From assembly GCF_000714535.1 (NCBI RefSeq), contig NZ_AUND01000034.1, positions 62,001 through 126,000 of the forward strand: a DNA stretch of 64,000 nucleotides, written 5' to 3'. Made by a program: the position numbers and the translations under genes. Within the stretch, counting starts at the first letter, position 1, and every line of letters starts with the position of its first letter. The DNA is from Thioclava pacifica DSM 10166 (lineage in GTDB: Bacteria > Pseudomonadota > Alphaproteobacteria > Rhodobacterales > Rhodobacteraceae). The notes beneath the pieces are model-generated. The model made no database searches. It was given only the letters and a program-made list of their open reading frames with translations, and had not been told where the DNA came from. Of the stretch, positions 26,193-36,387 are shown piece by piece.

Positions 26193-27023
26193 ATGTGTCG
26201 TTGGGCCGCCTATATCGGAGAACCGATCTTTCTCGAAGAGATCGTCGCGCGGCCCAGCCATTCGCTCATTCACCAGAGCCAATCCGCCACCCTTGGCCAT
26301 ACCGCGATCAACGCAGATGGGTTCGGGGTCGCCTGGTATGGCGAGAAGCCCGAGCCGGGGCTCTATCGCGACGTGATGCCCGCCTGGTCCGATCCGAACC
26401 TGCGCTCGCTGACTGCCACGGTAAAATCACCGCTGTTTCTCGCCCATGTACGCGCCTCGACCGGCACGGCCACCAGCCGCAACAATTGCCATCCGTTCGT
26501 CGTGGGTCGCTGGAGCTTCATGCATAACGGCCAGATCGGCGGTTACGATGATTTCCGTCGCGCGGGCGAGATGATGATCCCCGACAGCCTCTATTGTCAG
26601 CGCAAGGGCGCCACCGATAGCGAGGCGCTGTTCCTGATCGCGCTGGCCGAGGGGCTGGAGGCCGAGCCGCAAGCCGCGCTGGAGCGGGCGGTGGCGCGGT
26701 TCGAGACGCTCTCGCGCGAACGCGGGACCACGCCGCATATGCGCCTGACGGTCGCGTTTTCCGATGGCGTGCGGCTTTACGCGGCGCGCTATGCGAGCGA
26801 CGAACACGCGCCCTCGCTCTATCACCGCTGGTCCGAGACGCGGCGGGGGCGGGCGCTGGTGTCCGAGCCGCTCGAGGTCGAGGAAGGCGATTGGGAAGAG
26901 ATCCCGCCCGGCTCGTTCTGCATCTTCGACGGCAAGCGCGTCGAGATCTCGCCCTTCGAGCCCTTCCGCTGCGCCGCGCGCACGCCCGAGAACGCGCTGG
27001 ACGCAGCGGCGCGAAGGGCGTAA
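26193..27023 (+). CDS. Class II glutamine amidotransferase domain protein (YafJ-like)
   Basis: A 276-residue protein with an N-terminal nucleophile hydrolase fold. Met is followed by Cys2, the nucleophile exposed after Met removal: CRWAAYIGEPIFLEE. INADGFGVAWYGEKPEPGLY, LAHVRASTGTATSRNNCHPF and WSFMHNGQIGGYDDFRR are the glutaminase active-site segments. Members of this YafJ/EgtC-like group release ammonia from glutamine or cleave gamma-glutamyl amides, and the partner is unknown here. There is no synthase domain. It lies 28 bases after the DUF1330 gene and may share its transcript. Confidence 0.85.
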   Translation: MCRWAAYIGEPIFLEEIVARPSHSLIHQSQSATLGHTAINADGFGVAWYGEKPEPGLYRDVMPAWSDPNLRSLTATVKSPLFLAHVRASTGTATSRNNCHPFVVGRWSFMHNGQIGGYDDFRRAGEMMIPDSLYCQRKGATDSEALFLIALAEGLEAEPQAALERAVARFETLSRERGTTPHMRLTVAFSDGVRLYAARYASDEHAPSLYHRWSETRRGRALVSEPLEVEEGDWEEIPPGSFCIFDGKRVEISPFEPFRCAARTPENALDAAARRA

Positions 27024-27164
27024 CACTTCCCTCATGACGACGAAGACCCTCACCATTTGCTGCATTATCCGCTGACATCTCTCACGCGGGCCGGTCTTCT
27101 CTTTCCAAAAACCACATGACCTTGTAAGCCCGCCGGCAGGTGCCGCCGACCTTTGCGAGGACAC

Positions 27165-28565
27165 ATGACCCAGATCCGTTTGCGCAATTCCCTGACCCGG
27201 AAAGTCGAGGATTTCCAACCCATCGACCCCGAGAATGTGCGCATGTATCTCTGCGGCCCGACCGTCTATGACCGCGCGCATTTAGGCAATGCGCGGCCCG
27301 TGGTGGTGTTCGACGTGCTCTACCGGCTGCTGCGCCATGTCTACGGGCCGGACCACGTCACCTATGTGCGCAATTTCACGGATGTGGATGACAAGATCAA
27401 CGCAACCGCGCTGGCGCGCAAGGAGGCCGGGGCCGAGGGCTCGCTCGAGGATCTGATCCGCGCGCGGACCGAAGAAACCATCGGCTGGTATCACGCGGAT
27501 ATGGATGCGCTCGGTGCGCTGCGCCCCGATCACGAGCCGCGCGCGACAGACTATATCGGCGCGATGATCGCGATGATCGAGCAACTGATCGCGGATGGGC
27601 ATGCCTATGCCGCCGAGGGCCATGTGCTGTTCCGGGTGCGCTCGTATAAGGAGTATGGCGCGCTGTCGGGCCGCACGGTCGATGACATGATCGCGGGGGC
27701 GCGGGTCGAGGTGGCGCCCTTCAAGGAAGACCCGATGGATTTCGTGCTCTGGAAGCCGTCCGATGACGAGCTGCCGGGCTGGGAGAGCCCCTGGGGGCGC
27801 GGCCGTCCAGGCTGGCATATCGAATGCTCGGCCATGAGTTACGAGCTGCTCGGTGCGAGTTTCGACATCCACGGCGGCGGCATCGACCTGCAATTCCCGC
27901 ACCATGAGAACGAGATCGCGCAGAGCTGCTGCGCCCATCCCGAGGGCTCGTTTGCGCGCTACTGGCTGCACAACGAGATGCTGCAGGTCGAGGGCAAGAA
28001 GATGTCCAAGTCCCTGGGCAATTTCTTCACCGTGCGCGATCTGCTGGATGGCCATGACGGCGAGAAGGGCATCCCGGGCGAGGTGATCCGCTTCGTGTTC
28101 CTGCAGACGCATTACACCAAGCCGATGGACTGGACGGCGGAGAAGGCGCGTCAGGCGGAGGCGACGTTGCGCAAGTGGCGTGCGCTCACCGCGGGCATCG
28201 AGCCCGCGCCGAGCGCGGCGCCCGAGGTAATCGCGGCGCTGGCCGATGACCTGAATACGGCGGGCGCGATCGCTGCGCTGCATCAGATCGCAGACCCGGC
28301 GGTTTTGAAGTCTTCGGCGGCGATGTTGGGGCTCCTGGAAGATGCGATGGGCGACTGGGCAGCGGCGCCAGAGGCAGACCTTTCGGGTCTTGCTGACAAG
28401 TTCGCCGCTCTCCGCGAGAACGCGATGCAAACCAAAGACTTCGCCCCAGTCGATGCGATGAAACAGGCGCTGGTTGCCGCTGGCGTTGAGGTCCGCATGT
28501 CCAAGGCCGGGGTGGAATTGCTCCCGGGTCCGGATTTCGACCCCACCAAACTGGAGGGTCTGTGA
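27165..28565 (+). CDS. cysS: Cysteinyl-tRNA synthetase
   Basis: A 466-residue class I synthetase charging tRNA-Cys. [17 protein letters not shown] contains the HIGH-type motif (HLGN) and the first zinc cysteine. [24 protein letters not shown] and [10 protein letters not shown] (the KMSKS loop) follow in order. Normal length for the family. ATG 27165 is preceded by GAGGAC; the open frame begins four codons earlier without a site. The stop overlaps the ATG of a 44-codon ORF (TGATG). Confidence 0.97.
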   Translation: MTQIRLRNSLTRKVEDFQPIDPENVRMYLCGPTVYDRAHLGNARPVVVFDVLYRLLRHVYGPDHVTYVRNFTDVDDKINATALARKEAGAEGSLEDLIRARTEETIGWYHADMDALGALRPDHEPRATDYIGAMIAMIEQLIADGHAYAAEGHVLFRVRSYKEYGALSGRTVDDMIAGARVEVAPFKEDPMDFVLWKPSDDELPGWESPWGRGRPGWHIECSAMSYELLGASFDIHGGGIDLQFPHHENEIAQSCCAHPEGSFARYWLHNEMLQVEGKKMSKSLGNFFTVRDLLDGHDGEKGIPGEVIRFVFLQTHYTKPMDWTAEKARQAEATLRKWRALTAGIEPAPSAAPEVIAALADDLNTAGAIAALHQIADPAVLKSSAAMLGLLEDAMGDWAAAPEADLSGLADKFAALRENAMQTKDFAPVDAMKQALVAAGVEVRMSKAGVELLPGPDFDPTKLEGL

Positions 28566-28699
28566 TGGCGGTTGCATCCAGAGATAAGGGACGCGCCGGA
28601 CCCGAGGGGGGGCGCAATCGCGCCCGCCCTGGGGGGCGGGTCGGGCGCGGCCCGGCGTGCCGCCGGGCGGGACGTAAGCTCAATGGAGGCCCCCAATGA
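28565..28699 (+). CDS. Possible 44-residue Arg/Gly-rich small protein between cysS and cimA
   Basis: This small frame starts with ATG at 28565, overlapping the cysS stop (TGATG), and ends with TGA at 28697-28699, overlapping the cimA ATG. A full GGAGGG lies six bases before its ATG, inside the end of cysS. The peptide begins [16 protein letters not shown] and is rich in Arg and Gly (for example RNRARPGGRVGRG). No domain is recognisable. It may be a true small protein, a leader that couples cysS and cimA translation, or a chance frame in a GC-rich hairpin-forming spacer. Confidence 0.4.
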   Translation: MAVASRDKGRAGPEGGRNRARPGGRVGRGPACRRAGRKLNGGPQ

Positions 28700-30318
28700 C
28701 CAAACAACGCCTCTATCTCTACGACACCACGCTGCGCGATGGCCAACAATCGGCGGGGGTGCAGTTCTCCGTCCCCGAGAAGATCGAGATCGCCAAGGCG
28801 CTCGACGGCATCGGCATCGACTATATCGAGGGTGGCTGGCCCGGGGCGAACCCGACCGACAGCGATTTCTTCGAAGCGCGGCCGCAGACGCGGGCGACGT
28901 TCACCGCTTTCGGGATGACGAAACGGGCAGGGCGCTCGGCCGAGAATGACGATGTGCTGGCTGGCGTTATGAACGCGAACACGCCCGCCGTCTGCCTCGT
29001 CGGCAAGACCCATGATTACCATGTGAGCACCGCGCTCGGGATCACGCTGGAGGAAAACCTCGAAAACATCCGCGCTTCGGTCGCGCATATGGTGGCCAAG
29101 GGCCGTGAGGCGCTGTTCGATGCCGAGCATTTCTTCGACGGCTACAAGGCGAACCTCGGATATGCGCTCGAGTGCTGCCGCGCTGCGCATGAGGCCGGTG
29201 CGCGTTGGATCGTGCTCTGCGATACCAATGGCGGGACGCTGCCGGGCGAGATCGGGCAGATCGTTCGCGAGGTGATTGCGGCGGGTATCCCCGGTGACAA
29301 GATCGGCATCCATTGCCACGACGACACGGGCAACGCGGTCGCGGGCAGTCTCGCGGCGGTCGAGGCGGGGGCGCGTCAGGTGCAGGGCACCCTCAACGGC
29401 TTGGGCGAGCGCTGCGGCAATGCCAACCTGATCTCGCTGATCCCCACGCTGATGCTCAAGGAGCCCTACGCCTCCACGCTCGCCACCGGCATCAGCCACG
29501 AGAAGCTGCGAGACCTCACGCGCCTCTCGCGCAAGCTCGACGACATCCTGAACCGGGTGCCACTGCGCTCGGCGCCTTATGTCGGCGCCTCGGCCTTCAC
29601 CCATAAGGCGGGGCTGCATGCGAGCGCGATCCTCAAGAACCCCGACACTTACGAGCATATCGACCCCGCGCTGGTGGGGAATACGCGCCTCATCCCGATG
29701 TCCAACCAGGCGGGCCAGTCGAACCTGCGCGCGCGGCTCAAGGGGATGGGGATCGAGGTGGCGAAAGACGACCCGCGCCTCGCCCGCATCCTCGAGATCA
29801 TCAAGGAGCGCGAGGATCAGGGCTATGCCTATGACGGCGCGCAGGCGAGTTTCGAGCTACTCGCGCGGGCGGAACTCGGGCAACTGCCCAAGTTCTTCGA
29901 GGTGAAGCGCTACAAGGTCACCGTCGAGCGCCGCAAGAACCGCTACGACAAGATGGTCTCGATCTCCGAGGCGGTCGTGGTGGTGAAGGTCGGCGGGCAA
30001 AAGATGCTCTCGGTTTCGGAAAGCATGGACGAGCACGGCCATGACCGCGGCCCCGTGAATGCGCTCTCAAAAGCGCTGACGAAGGATCTCGGACCCTATC
30101 AGCACCTGATCGACGACATGAAGCTGGTCGATTTCCGCGTGCGTATCACCCAAGGCGGCACCGAGGCCGTGACCCGCGTCATCATCGACAGCGAGGACGG
30201 GGCCGGGCAGCGCTGGTCGACCGTTGGCGTCTCGCCGAACATCGTCGATGCGTCGTTCGAGGCGCTGCTCGATGCGATGATCTGGAAACTCCTGCGCGAC
30301 GGGGCGGTGCCTGCGTGA
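28696..30318 (+). CDS. cimA: Citramalate synthase
   Basis: A 540-residue enzyme condensing acetyl-CoA and pyruvate to citramalate, the threonine-independent entry to isoleucine synthesis. LYDTTLRDGQQSAGVQFSVP is the DxTLRDG metal and catalytic motif of the alpha-isopropylmalate synthase family. IGIHCHDDTGNAVAG and GTLNGLGERCGNANL complete the TIM barrel. The C-terminal regulatory dimer domain runs from about residue 400 and has VVKVGGQKMLSVSESMDEHG. The arrangement matches the CimA/LeuA2 group rather than LeuA. GGAGG precedes ATG 28696. Its stop overlaps the GTG of the next gene. Confidence 0.92.
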   Translation: MTKQRLYLYDTTLRDGQQSAGVQFSVPEKIEIAKALDGIGIDYIEGGWPGANPTDSDFFEARPQTRATFTAFGMTKRAGRSAENDDVLAGVMNANTPAVCLVGKTHDYHVSTALGITLEENLENIRASVAHMVAKGREALFDAEHFFDGYKANLGYALECCRAAHEAGARWIVLCDTNGGTLPGEIGQIVREVIAAGIPGDKIGIHCHDDTGNAVAGSLAAVEAGARQVQGTLNGLGERCGNANLISLIPTLMLKEPYASTLATGISHEKLRDLTRLSRKLDDILNRVPLRSAPYVGASAFTHKAGLHASAILKNPDTYEHIDPALVGNTRLIPMSNQAGQSNLRARLKGMGIEVAKDDPRLARILEIIKEREDQGYAYDGAQASFELLARAELGQLPKFFEVKRYKVTVERRKNRYDKMVSISEAVVVVKVGGQKMLSVSESMDEHGHDRGPVNALSKALTKDLGPYQHLIDDMKLVDFRVRITQGGTEAVTRVIIDSEDGAGQRWSTVGVSPNIVDASFEALLDAMIWKLLRDGAVPA

Positions 30319-31079
30319 GCGATCTTGCCGCCAGCCTGCAAGCCGCCGCCGAGGCCGTGCGCCGCGGCGATCCCGATCGCTTTGCCGCGACCATGGCCGC
30401 GCCTGCCGAGCTGCGCGAACGCCTCTGGCCGCTCTACGCCGCCAACCTCGAAATCGCCCGCGCACCTTGGGCCTCGGCCGAGCCGATGGTGGCCGAGATG
30501 CGCCTGCAATGGTGGATCGATGCCTTGGAGGGGCTATCGGAAGGGCGCGAGCCGCCGCATGAGATCGGTCCTGCCCTCGCGCCGGTCGCTCCGCATGCAA
30601 GCCACCTGATCGCGGTGGCCGAGGCGCGCCGCGCCGATTGCTGGCCCGAGCCTTTCGCGGATACCTCCGCCCTTTGGGCCTATCTCGATCAGACGGCGGG
30701 GGCTCTTTACTGGGCCGCGGCAGAGGCGCTCGGCGCTGCGCCCGACGCGGAACCCGCCGTGCGCAGTTTCGGTGCCGGGGCGGGGCTGGCGGCTTTGCTC
30801 AAGGCCTGGCCAGAACTGATCGCGCGTAACCGCCCGCCGCTTGCGGGCCTTTCGTCTGATCGCGTGCGCGCGCTCGCCGAAGAGGGGCAGGCGCGTCTCA
30901 AGGCGGGACGACGCGCGCTCAAAGGGGACGCGCGTGCCGCACTTCTGCCAGGTTGGCAGGCCCGTGCGCAGCTCGAACGCGCCTGCACTGCCCCCGATCC
31001 ATTCGCTTCGGGGGCGCTTGAGCTGTCAGAGTTTTCCCGCCGCATCGGCCTGTTGCGCGCGGCTTTTTTCGGCCTCTGA
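30315..31079 (+). CDS. Squalene/phytoene synthase family protein, NDUFAF6-like
   Basis: A 254-residue member of the squalene/phytoene synthase superfamily. DPDRFAATMAAP and LYAANLEIARAP start the helical fold. MVAEMRLQWWIDALEGL is the first substrate-site helix, but in the RLQWWxD form seen in the NDUFAF6-like branch (complex I assembly factors) rather than the classical DxxxD of prenyl-condensing enzymes. It may therefore be non-catalytic. GTG 30315 overlaps the cimA stop (GTGA). A carotenoid function is not supported by any neighbour. Confidence 0.7.
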   Translation: MSDLAASLQAAAEAVRRGDPDRFAATMAAPAELRERLWPLYAANLEIARAPWASAEPMVAEMRLQWWIDALEGLSEGREPPHEIGPALAPVAPHASHLIAVAEARRADCWPEPFADTSALWAYLDQTAGALYWAAAEALGAAPDAEPAVRSFGAGAGLAALLKAWPELIARNRPPLAGLSSDRVRALAEEGQARLKAGRRALKGDARAALLPGWQARAQLERACTAPDPFASGALELSEFSRRIGLLRAAFFGL

Positions 31080-31221
31080 CAAGGCGTTGCGAATTTTATC
31101 GAACAGGCCCGCGCTTTCCGGAGTGTGATTTAACAAATCTTCAGCCCTTGCCGCGATGGTTAAGCCGAACTGCCTGTTTGGGGCGGTTCGTTTTGACGAC
31201 CCTTCGCTGCGGAGGACTGCG

Positions 31222-34200
31222 ATGCGCCTGCTCGAAAATCTCAAACTCGGGATCAAACTGCCCCTGATGCTGGTAGCGATCGCGATGATCGCGCTGACGA
31301 TCATGGGGGCCTCCGCTTACCGGGAAGCCTATGGCCTGTTGGAAAGTGAAGGAAAAGAGCGGCTTGGCCGGACACTTGAATCGCGCGTGAGCCAGCTCGA
31401 AGCCTGGTCGCGACAGGTCGAATCCGGCACGCGGCAACTGGCGGGCAACCCGACGACGGCGCGCGCACTTTACGATTTCGACAAGGGGCTGTCGCGCCTC
31501 GGAGAAGAGGCGAGCACGCGACTTGTGGAGCTATTTGAGGCCGATCCCGATGGCAGTCAGCAAATTGGAGAAGAGATAGAGGGCGTTCTTGATTACGCGA
31601 TTCAGCACCGGCGATATCACCCCGGGTTTCGGCAAGCACTTGCGGAGCAGGGCTATGACGACCTCTATCTCGTCGCGCGTGACGGGCGGGTGGTCTATTC
31701 GGTGCGCAAAGGTGATGCGTTTGCGCATCAGATCGCCGATGCTTCGCCCGATTTCTCAACGACCGCACAGGCGGCTCTTGATGAAATCAACACTGGCGTA
31801 AGCAGTGTCATCTTTTCGAAAATCCTGACCAATTCCGGCGCGCCTCATCTTTATGCGGCTATGCCCGTGATCAGCGCGAACGGGCTGGAACTCGGCGCGC
31901 TTGTCCTGCGTGTGCCTGCAACAGAGATCGGCCGGGTGATGGGGAGCGCGCGCGGTCTGGGCGAGACCGGGCAGGGCTATGTCACGGATGAGGGGGGCCG
32001 GCTGCTTGGACATCTGCGCAATCCGGTCGAAGGACTCGGCCCCGGTGCGGTGATCACCAATCCGGTTGTCGCGGAAGTGTTTTCCTCTGGGGCGGGGCGT
32101 GTCGAGGGCACCTCTCTGGGTGGCCATCCGGCGATCGAAGCCTTTATGCCGCTCGAGCTGTTCGGTGAGCGTTACGCCGCGGTTGTTGAGCAGGATCGCG
32201 TGGAGCTCTTCGCACCGGCACAGGCCCTTGCCAGGTCGATGTTGTTTCATGCGAGTTGGCTCGTTCTGTTGCTCGCGGGTCTCTCGGCATGGATGGCACG
32301 CTCCGTCTCGCGGCCCTTGCAGCGCTTGGGCATTGCCATCGGTGCGATCGCTGGTGGAGACCATCACAGCACCGTTGAAGGGCGGACCCGTGGCGATGAG
32401 GTCGGCGTGATCGCCAAGGCGCTCGATGGGTTGCGCCACGATCTCGCCGCTGCCGATGAGATCCAGCGCGACGCGCGTCTGCAAGGGACCGCCTTCAATA
32501 CTGCCTCTGCCGCACTCATGCTCGTCGATGCCGACTTTCGCATTATCCATGCCAATGCGGCGGTCGTGACACTGATCGATAGTAGGATCGATGAATTCCG
32601 TAAGGTGACGCCCGATCTTTCAGCCGATCGCCTGATCGGGCGCTGTATGGACGAGTTTCACGCTGTTCCGGGAACCGCGCGTCGTCTCCTCACGGACCGT
32701 GATCGCCTCCCGCTGCATGTCGATATCAAAGTGGGAGACGGCCGCTTCGGTGTCGATGTGTCCGAGATCATCGACGAGCATGGCGGCACGCTCGGGCTCG
32801 TGGTCGAATGGCGTGATGTGACCCAACTTCGGATGCAACGCGCGCTGATCGACTCGATCGATGCCAATCAGATCGTCTGCGAGACACTCCCCGACGGTAC
32901 CGTGACGCGTCTCAATGATCGTCTGCGCGAATTGCTCGGCAGCAGTGCCGAGGGGGTTCTCGGGGCGCAGATCGAAGAGATGCTTCGCCCTGAAAATGAC
33001 AGCGACCCCTGGCCCGAGGTTCATCGAGGGCATCCGGTGAGCGGGCGATTCATTCTGCGCACCTCGCAAGGCGCCGCATATATTCTTGAAGGCACGCTGA
33101 ATCCCGTTGCGGATCGCGCGAACCGAATGATGAAAATCGTTTTGATCGCAAACGATGTCACACAGGCGGTTGCGGCCCTCGCGGCCGCTCAGGACGAAAA
33201 TGAACGCATGATGGCGGCGCAGCAATCGGTCGTTGATGCACTCCGAGAGGGGCTCAGCAATTTGTCGCAAGGGGATCTTTCGACCACAATTGAAACGGTG
33301 TTCCCGCCTGATTACGAAGCTTTGCGCACGGATTTCAACGCTGCCGTGATCAATCTTTCCGGGGCCATGCAGGCGGTGATCGACAATGCCGCCGCGATCG
33401 ATACTGAGGCCCGCGAAATCTCGTCCGCCTCTGACGACCTGAGCAAGCGCACAGAGCAGCAGGCCGCGACACTTGAGCAGACCGCCGCGGCGCTTGACGA
33501 GCTTTCCTCTTCCGTAAGCGCTTCAGCAAAGGGCGTTTCTGAAGCGGACACGGTTGTGTCGCAGGCGCGAACCAGCGCCGAAAATTCCGGCGTGGTCGTG
33601 AAGCAGGCGATCCTTGCGATGAGTGAGATCGAAACGAGCTCGCAAAAGATTTCCAAGATCATCGGAGTCATCGACGAGATCGCCTTCCAGACGAATCTTC
33701 TCGCTCTCAATGCCGGGGTCGAAGCTGCCCGCGCGGGCGAGGCCGGACGAGGGTTCGCAGTCGTGGCTTCCGAAGTTCGCGCGCTTGCGCAAAGATCGTC
33801 CGATGCCGCGCGAGAAATCGCAACCTTGATCACCGCCTCTTCGGAGCAAGTGTCACGGGGCGTAGGGCTCGTGGGCGAGACCGGTCGTGCCCTCCAAGGC
33901 ATTCTCTCATCCGTCGTCGATATTGCTGCCCGTGTTTCCGAGATTGCCTCAGGGGCTCAAGAGCAGGCTCAGGGGCTCAACGAAATTAATTCAGCGATGA
34001 ATCAGCTCGATCAAGTCACGCAACAGAATGCCGCGATGTTCGAGCAAACCACCGCGGCAAGCCATGCCCTCAATGCGAGCGCGACGGCCCTGCGAGATAC
34101 GACCTCGCAATTTCGAGTTCCAATGAAAGAAACGCGGCGCACGGACGTGGAAACCACGCGGCGAAACCCTCAGCGAAATGCCGATGAAAGCTCGCCAGAG

Positions 34201-34329
34201 GAGAGAGTGACACGTGGGCACGAAGCGGACACCCTGCAAATGCGCACGCAGTGGAACACCGATGTCGAAGTCGCTGGAAATGTACTCAAAGTGACAGACC
34301 GGCATGAAGAGGAGTGGGAAGACTTTTGA
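31222..34329 (+). CDS. Methyl-accepting chemotaxis protein with periplasmic sensor and tandem PAS
   Basis: A 1035-residue receptor. TM1 is near residues 14-34, a roughly 300-residue periplasmic sensor follows, and TM2 is near 343-362. HAMP is near 362-415 ([20 protein letters not shown]). Two PAS-like domains lie near 430-545 ([20 protein letters not shown]) and 550-665 ([19 protein letters not shown]). The signalling helices have the hairpin tip [20 protein letters not shown] and [18 protein letters not shown]. The protein ends EEWEDF, fitting the xWxxF tether that recruits CheR and CheB. ATG 31222 has GGAGGA upstream. It leads a cluster with cheB and cheD. Confidence 0.92.
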   Translation: MRLLENLKLGIKLPLMLVAIAMIALTIMGASAYREAYGLLESEGKERLGRTLESRVSQLEAWSRQVESGTRQLAGNPTTARALYDFDKGLSRLGEEASTRLVELFEADPDGSQQIGEEIEGVLDYAIQHRRYHPGFRQALAEQGYDDLYLVARDGRVVYSVRKGDAFAHQIADASPDFSTTAQAALDEINTGVSSVIFSKILTNSGAPHLYAAMPVISANGLELGALVLRVPATEIGRVMGSARGLGETGQGYVTDEGGRLLGHLRNPVEGLGPGAVITNPVVAEVFSSGAGRVEGTSLGGHPAIEAFMPLELFGERYAAVVEQDRVELFAPAQALARSMLFHASWLVLLLAGLSAWMARSVSRPLQRLGIAIGAIAGGDHHSTVEGRTRGDEVGVIAKALDGLRHDLAAADEIQRDARLQGTAFNTASAALMLVDADFRIIHANAAVVTLIDSRIDEFRKVTPDLSADRLIGRCMDEFHAVPGTARRLLTDRDRLPLHVDIKVGDGRFGVDVSEIIDEHGGTLGLVVEWRDVTQLRMQRALIDSIDANQIVCETLPDGTVTRLNDRLRELLGSSAEGVLGAQIEEMLRPENDSDPWPEVHRGHPVSGRFILRTSQGAAYILEGTLNPVADRANRMMKIVLIANDVTQAVAALAAAQDENERMMAAQQSVVDALREGLSNLSQGDLSTTIETVFPPDYEALRTDFNAAVINLSGAMQAVIDNAAAIDTEAREISSASDDLSKRTEQQAATLEQTAAALDELSSSVSASAKGVSEADTVVSQARTSAENSGVVVKQAILAMSEIETSSQKISKIIGVIDEIAFQTNLLALNAGVEAARAGEAGRGFAVVASEVRALAQRSSDAAREIATLITASSEQVSRGVGLVGETGRALQGILSSVVDIAARVSEIASGAQEQAQGLNEINSAMNQLDQVTQQNAAMFEQTTAASHALNASATALRDTTSQFRVPMKETRRTDVETTRRNPQRNADESSPEERVTRGHEADTLQMRTQWNTDVEVAGNVLKVTDRHEEEWEDF

Positions 34330-34371
34330 CGTCTCGGCTCTCCGACTTTTTGCAATTTGAGTTCAAAAATC

Positions 34372-35421
34372 ATGAAGCCCAAACGCGTCCTCATTGTCGA
34401 CGATTCTGCAACAATTCGCCACTTGATCCGGCGACGCATTCTGTCTGATCCTCGACTTGAAGTGGTGGGTGAGGCCGGCGATCCCTATGAGGCGCGCGCT
34501 CTAATCAAATCGCTTAACCCAGATGTGCTGACCCTCGATGTCGAGATGCCGCGAATGAATGGGCTCGCGTTTCTCGAAAGGCTCATGCGTTTGCGGCCGA
34601 TGCCAGTCGTGATGGTTTCGACTGAAACCCATAAAGGTTCAGCCGCCGCTCTGGAAGCTCTGTCTCTTGGAGCGATCGAGTGTATTGGAAAGCCCCGGTT
34701 CGACGGTGTCGAAGAACCATTTGCGACGTTGCCGGATCTGCTCGTTGCGGCAGGGTCGGCGCGCCTTAGATCCCAAATCAAACGCTTGCCGATCGCGGCT
34801 GCTCAAGAGTTTTCCTGGAATGGGAAAATTGTTCTCATCGGATCCTCTACTGGTGGTGTCGACGCGTTGGAAACTCTTCTCAAATCCTTTCCGGAAAACA
34901 GCCCACCGACGCTTATCACCCAGCATATGCCGGAAAGTTTTCTGGCGAGTTTCGCCAAGCGTCTCGATCGTCAGGTCGCACCTAAGGTTCTTCTGGCATC
35001 CAATGGAACGGCCATCACGCAAGGACATATCTATCTCGCGCCTGGGGGACGTTTCCACCTTGAACTGGATGGGCGCGCAGCGCTCTTCTGCCGACTCATG
35101 GAGGGAGATAAACGCAATGGGCATCGCCCATCGGTGGAGGTTCTCTTTAATTCTGCTTTGGAACATGCCGAACGATGCGTGGCGGTAATGTTGACAGGAA
35201 TGGGACGCGATGGTGCGGATGGGATGCTGAAGTTGCGTCGCGCCGGGGCTCGTTGTCTGGCGCAAGATGAAGAGACTTCGGTGGTTTTTGGCATGCCGCG
35301 CGCCGCGCTCGAGAATGGGGGCGCTGAACGTGCGGTCCCACTCGAGAAGATTGCGGACGACGTTTTGGAACTTTGCCGTGAGAGCACAGGTCTGCTCGCA
35401 AATCAAAAGAGGCAGCCATGA
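34372..35421 (+). CDS. cheB: Chemotaxis response regulator methylesterase/glutamine deamidase
   Basis: A 349-residue two-domain protein that removes methyl groups from chemoreceptors. The receiver has VLIVDDSATIR and the phospho-acceptor Asp56 in DVLTLDVEMPRMNG. The esterase domain has VLIGSSTGGVDALETLL (catalytic Ser), LITQHMPESFLASFAKR (catalytic His) and AVMLTGMGRDGADGM (catalytic Asp). Start choice is uncertain: ATG 34372 is conserved-looking, while the frame opens at TTG 34357, and neither has a clear ribosome binding site. Its end overlaps cheD by ATGA. Confidence 0.95.
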   Translation: MKPKRVLIVDDSATIRHLIRRRILSDPRLEVVGEAGDPYEARALIKSLNPDVLTLDVEMPRMNGLAFLERLMRLRPMPVVMVSTETHKGSAAALEALSLGAIECIGKPRFDGVEEPFATLPDLLVAAGSARLRSQIKRLPIAAAQEFSWNGKIVLIGSSTGGVDALETLLKSFPENSPPTLITQHMPESFLASFAKRLDRQVAPKVLLASNGTAITQGHIYLAPGGRFHLELDGRAALFCRLMEGDKRNGHRPSVEVLFNSALEHAERCVAVMLTGMGRDGADGMLKLRRAGARCLAQDEETSVVFGMPRAALENGGAERAVPLEKIADDVLELCRESTGLLANQKRQP

Positions 35422-35942
35422 CATCTCGGCAAGATTTTCGCCCGCAACATATTTCGCAGGGTGAGTTCATCGCAGGCACGGCGGGTTCGCGCTCGATCAC
35501 GACGATCCTCGGTTCCTGCGTTGCCTGCTGCCTCTATGATGAGGGCGCGAAGGTCGGCGGCATGAACCATTTTCTTCTTCCGGAACGATCTGGCTCTGCG
35601 ATCCAGGCTGCGAGCTTCGGGGTCAATGCCATGGAGCTCCTGATTAACGATTTGATCAAGCTCGGTGCTCGCCGAACAGCGCTCAAGGCGAAACTTTTCG
35701 GAGGAGCACGCATGATTGCGGGGCTCTCTGATGTCGGAAGGAAGAATGGGGACTTTGCGCTCGCGTTCCTTCAACGAGAGGGCATATTGTGCATGAGTCA
35801 GAGCCTCGGGGGCACGCAAGCACGGCGGATAGAGTTCTGGCCAGATACGGGGCGTGCGCGTCAACGATTGTTGGGCGAAGCCTCCATAATCGAAGCTGAA
35901 ATTATACCCGAGCCGGCAGTCGATGTTGAATTGTTCTGCTAG
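35418..35942 (+). CDS. cheD: Chemoreceptor glutamine deamidase CheD
   Basis: A 174-residue deamidase acting on receptor glutamines. TTILGSCVACCLYDE contains the catalytic Cys, GGMNHFLLPE the catalytic His, and LKAKLFGGARMI the third conserved segment. It overlaps cheB by four bases. It is the last gene of the plus-strand chemotaxis arm; downstream lies the decayed transposase. Confidence 0.95.
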   Translation: MTSRQDFRPQHISQGEFIAGTAGSRSITTILGSCVACCLYDEGAKVGGMNHFLLPERSGSAIQAASFGVNAMELLINDLIKLGARRTALKAKLFGGARMIAGLSDVGRKNGDFALAFLQREGILCMSQSLGGTQARRIEFWPDTGRARQRLLGEASIIEAEIIPEPAVDVELFC

Positions 35943-35957
35943 GGTCAGAGTTCATAA

Positions 35958-36324
35958 CTAGTAGATGCCGGCGGCCGGGAGGGCGATGGCTGAGAGGAAG
36001 ACTTTGGGGCGGCGGCTATGAAGGTCGCCGTTTGATGTTTCTTCACACAGGTCGCGTCGATCATGATGGTCGGCGGTTTTTCAGCTTCGGTTGCAAGACC
36101 TTCGAAAATTTGGCGAACACGTCCATCTCGCTCCAGCGGTTGTAGAGTGTTTTGGGTGGGCCGTATTCCTTCGGTGCATCGCATCAGTCCAAGCTATTGC
36201 GATCGATAAAGATTATAGCGCTCAGAACCCGCCCTTAATCGACCCTAGGCTGGCAGTGCAATTTCGAAAAGCAGTCCTTCAGACGCGCCATCTGCGCGTC
36301 GCTCAGCGAGAAAAGATCGCTCGT
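35958..36324 (-). pseudogene. Decayed IS5-family transposase remnant
   Basis: Read from 36324 on the minus strand, the frame gives SDLFSLSDAQMARLKDCFSK, then QPRVD-stop-GRVLSAIIFIDRNSLD-stop-CDAPKEYGPPKTLYNRWSEM. This follows the N-terminal half of IS5-type transposases. The expected start ATG is ACG, two in-frame stops interrupt it, and a frameshift near 36115 moves to IFEGLATEAEKPPTIMIDAT. The central catalytic region is deleted and the sequence jumps to RRPKVFLSAIALPAAG before a stop at 35958. Only about half of an intact gene remains, so it is inactive. Bases 36325-36387 and 35943-35957 show no clear terminal repeats. Confidence 0.8.
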
Positions 36325-36387
36325 GTCACCGCTCCGGCTTCGAACACGTGAAACGCGCAGCGGGCCTGAAATCAGTGCGTTCTGACC

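Noticed and set aside
28186-29658. 490-codon minus-strand frame over cysS and cimA
   Set aside because: It has no domain and overlaps two certain genes.
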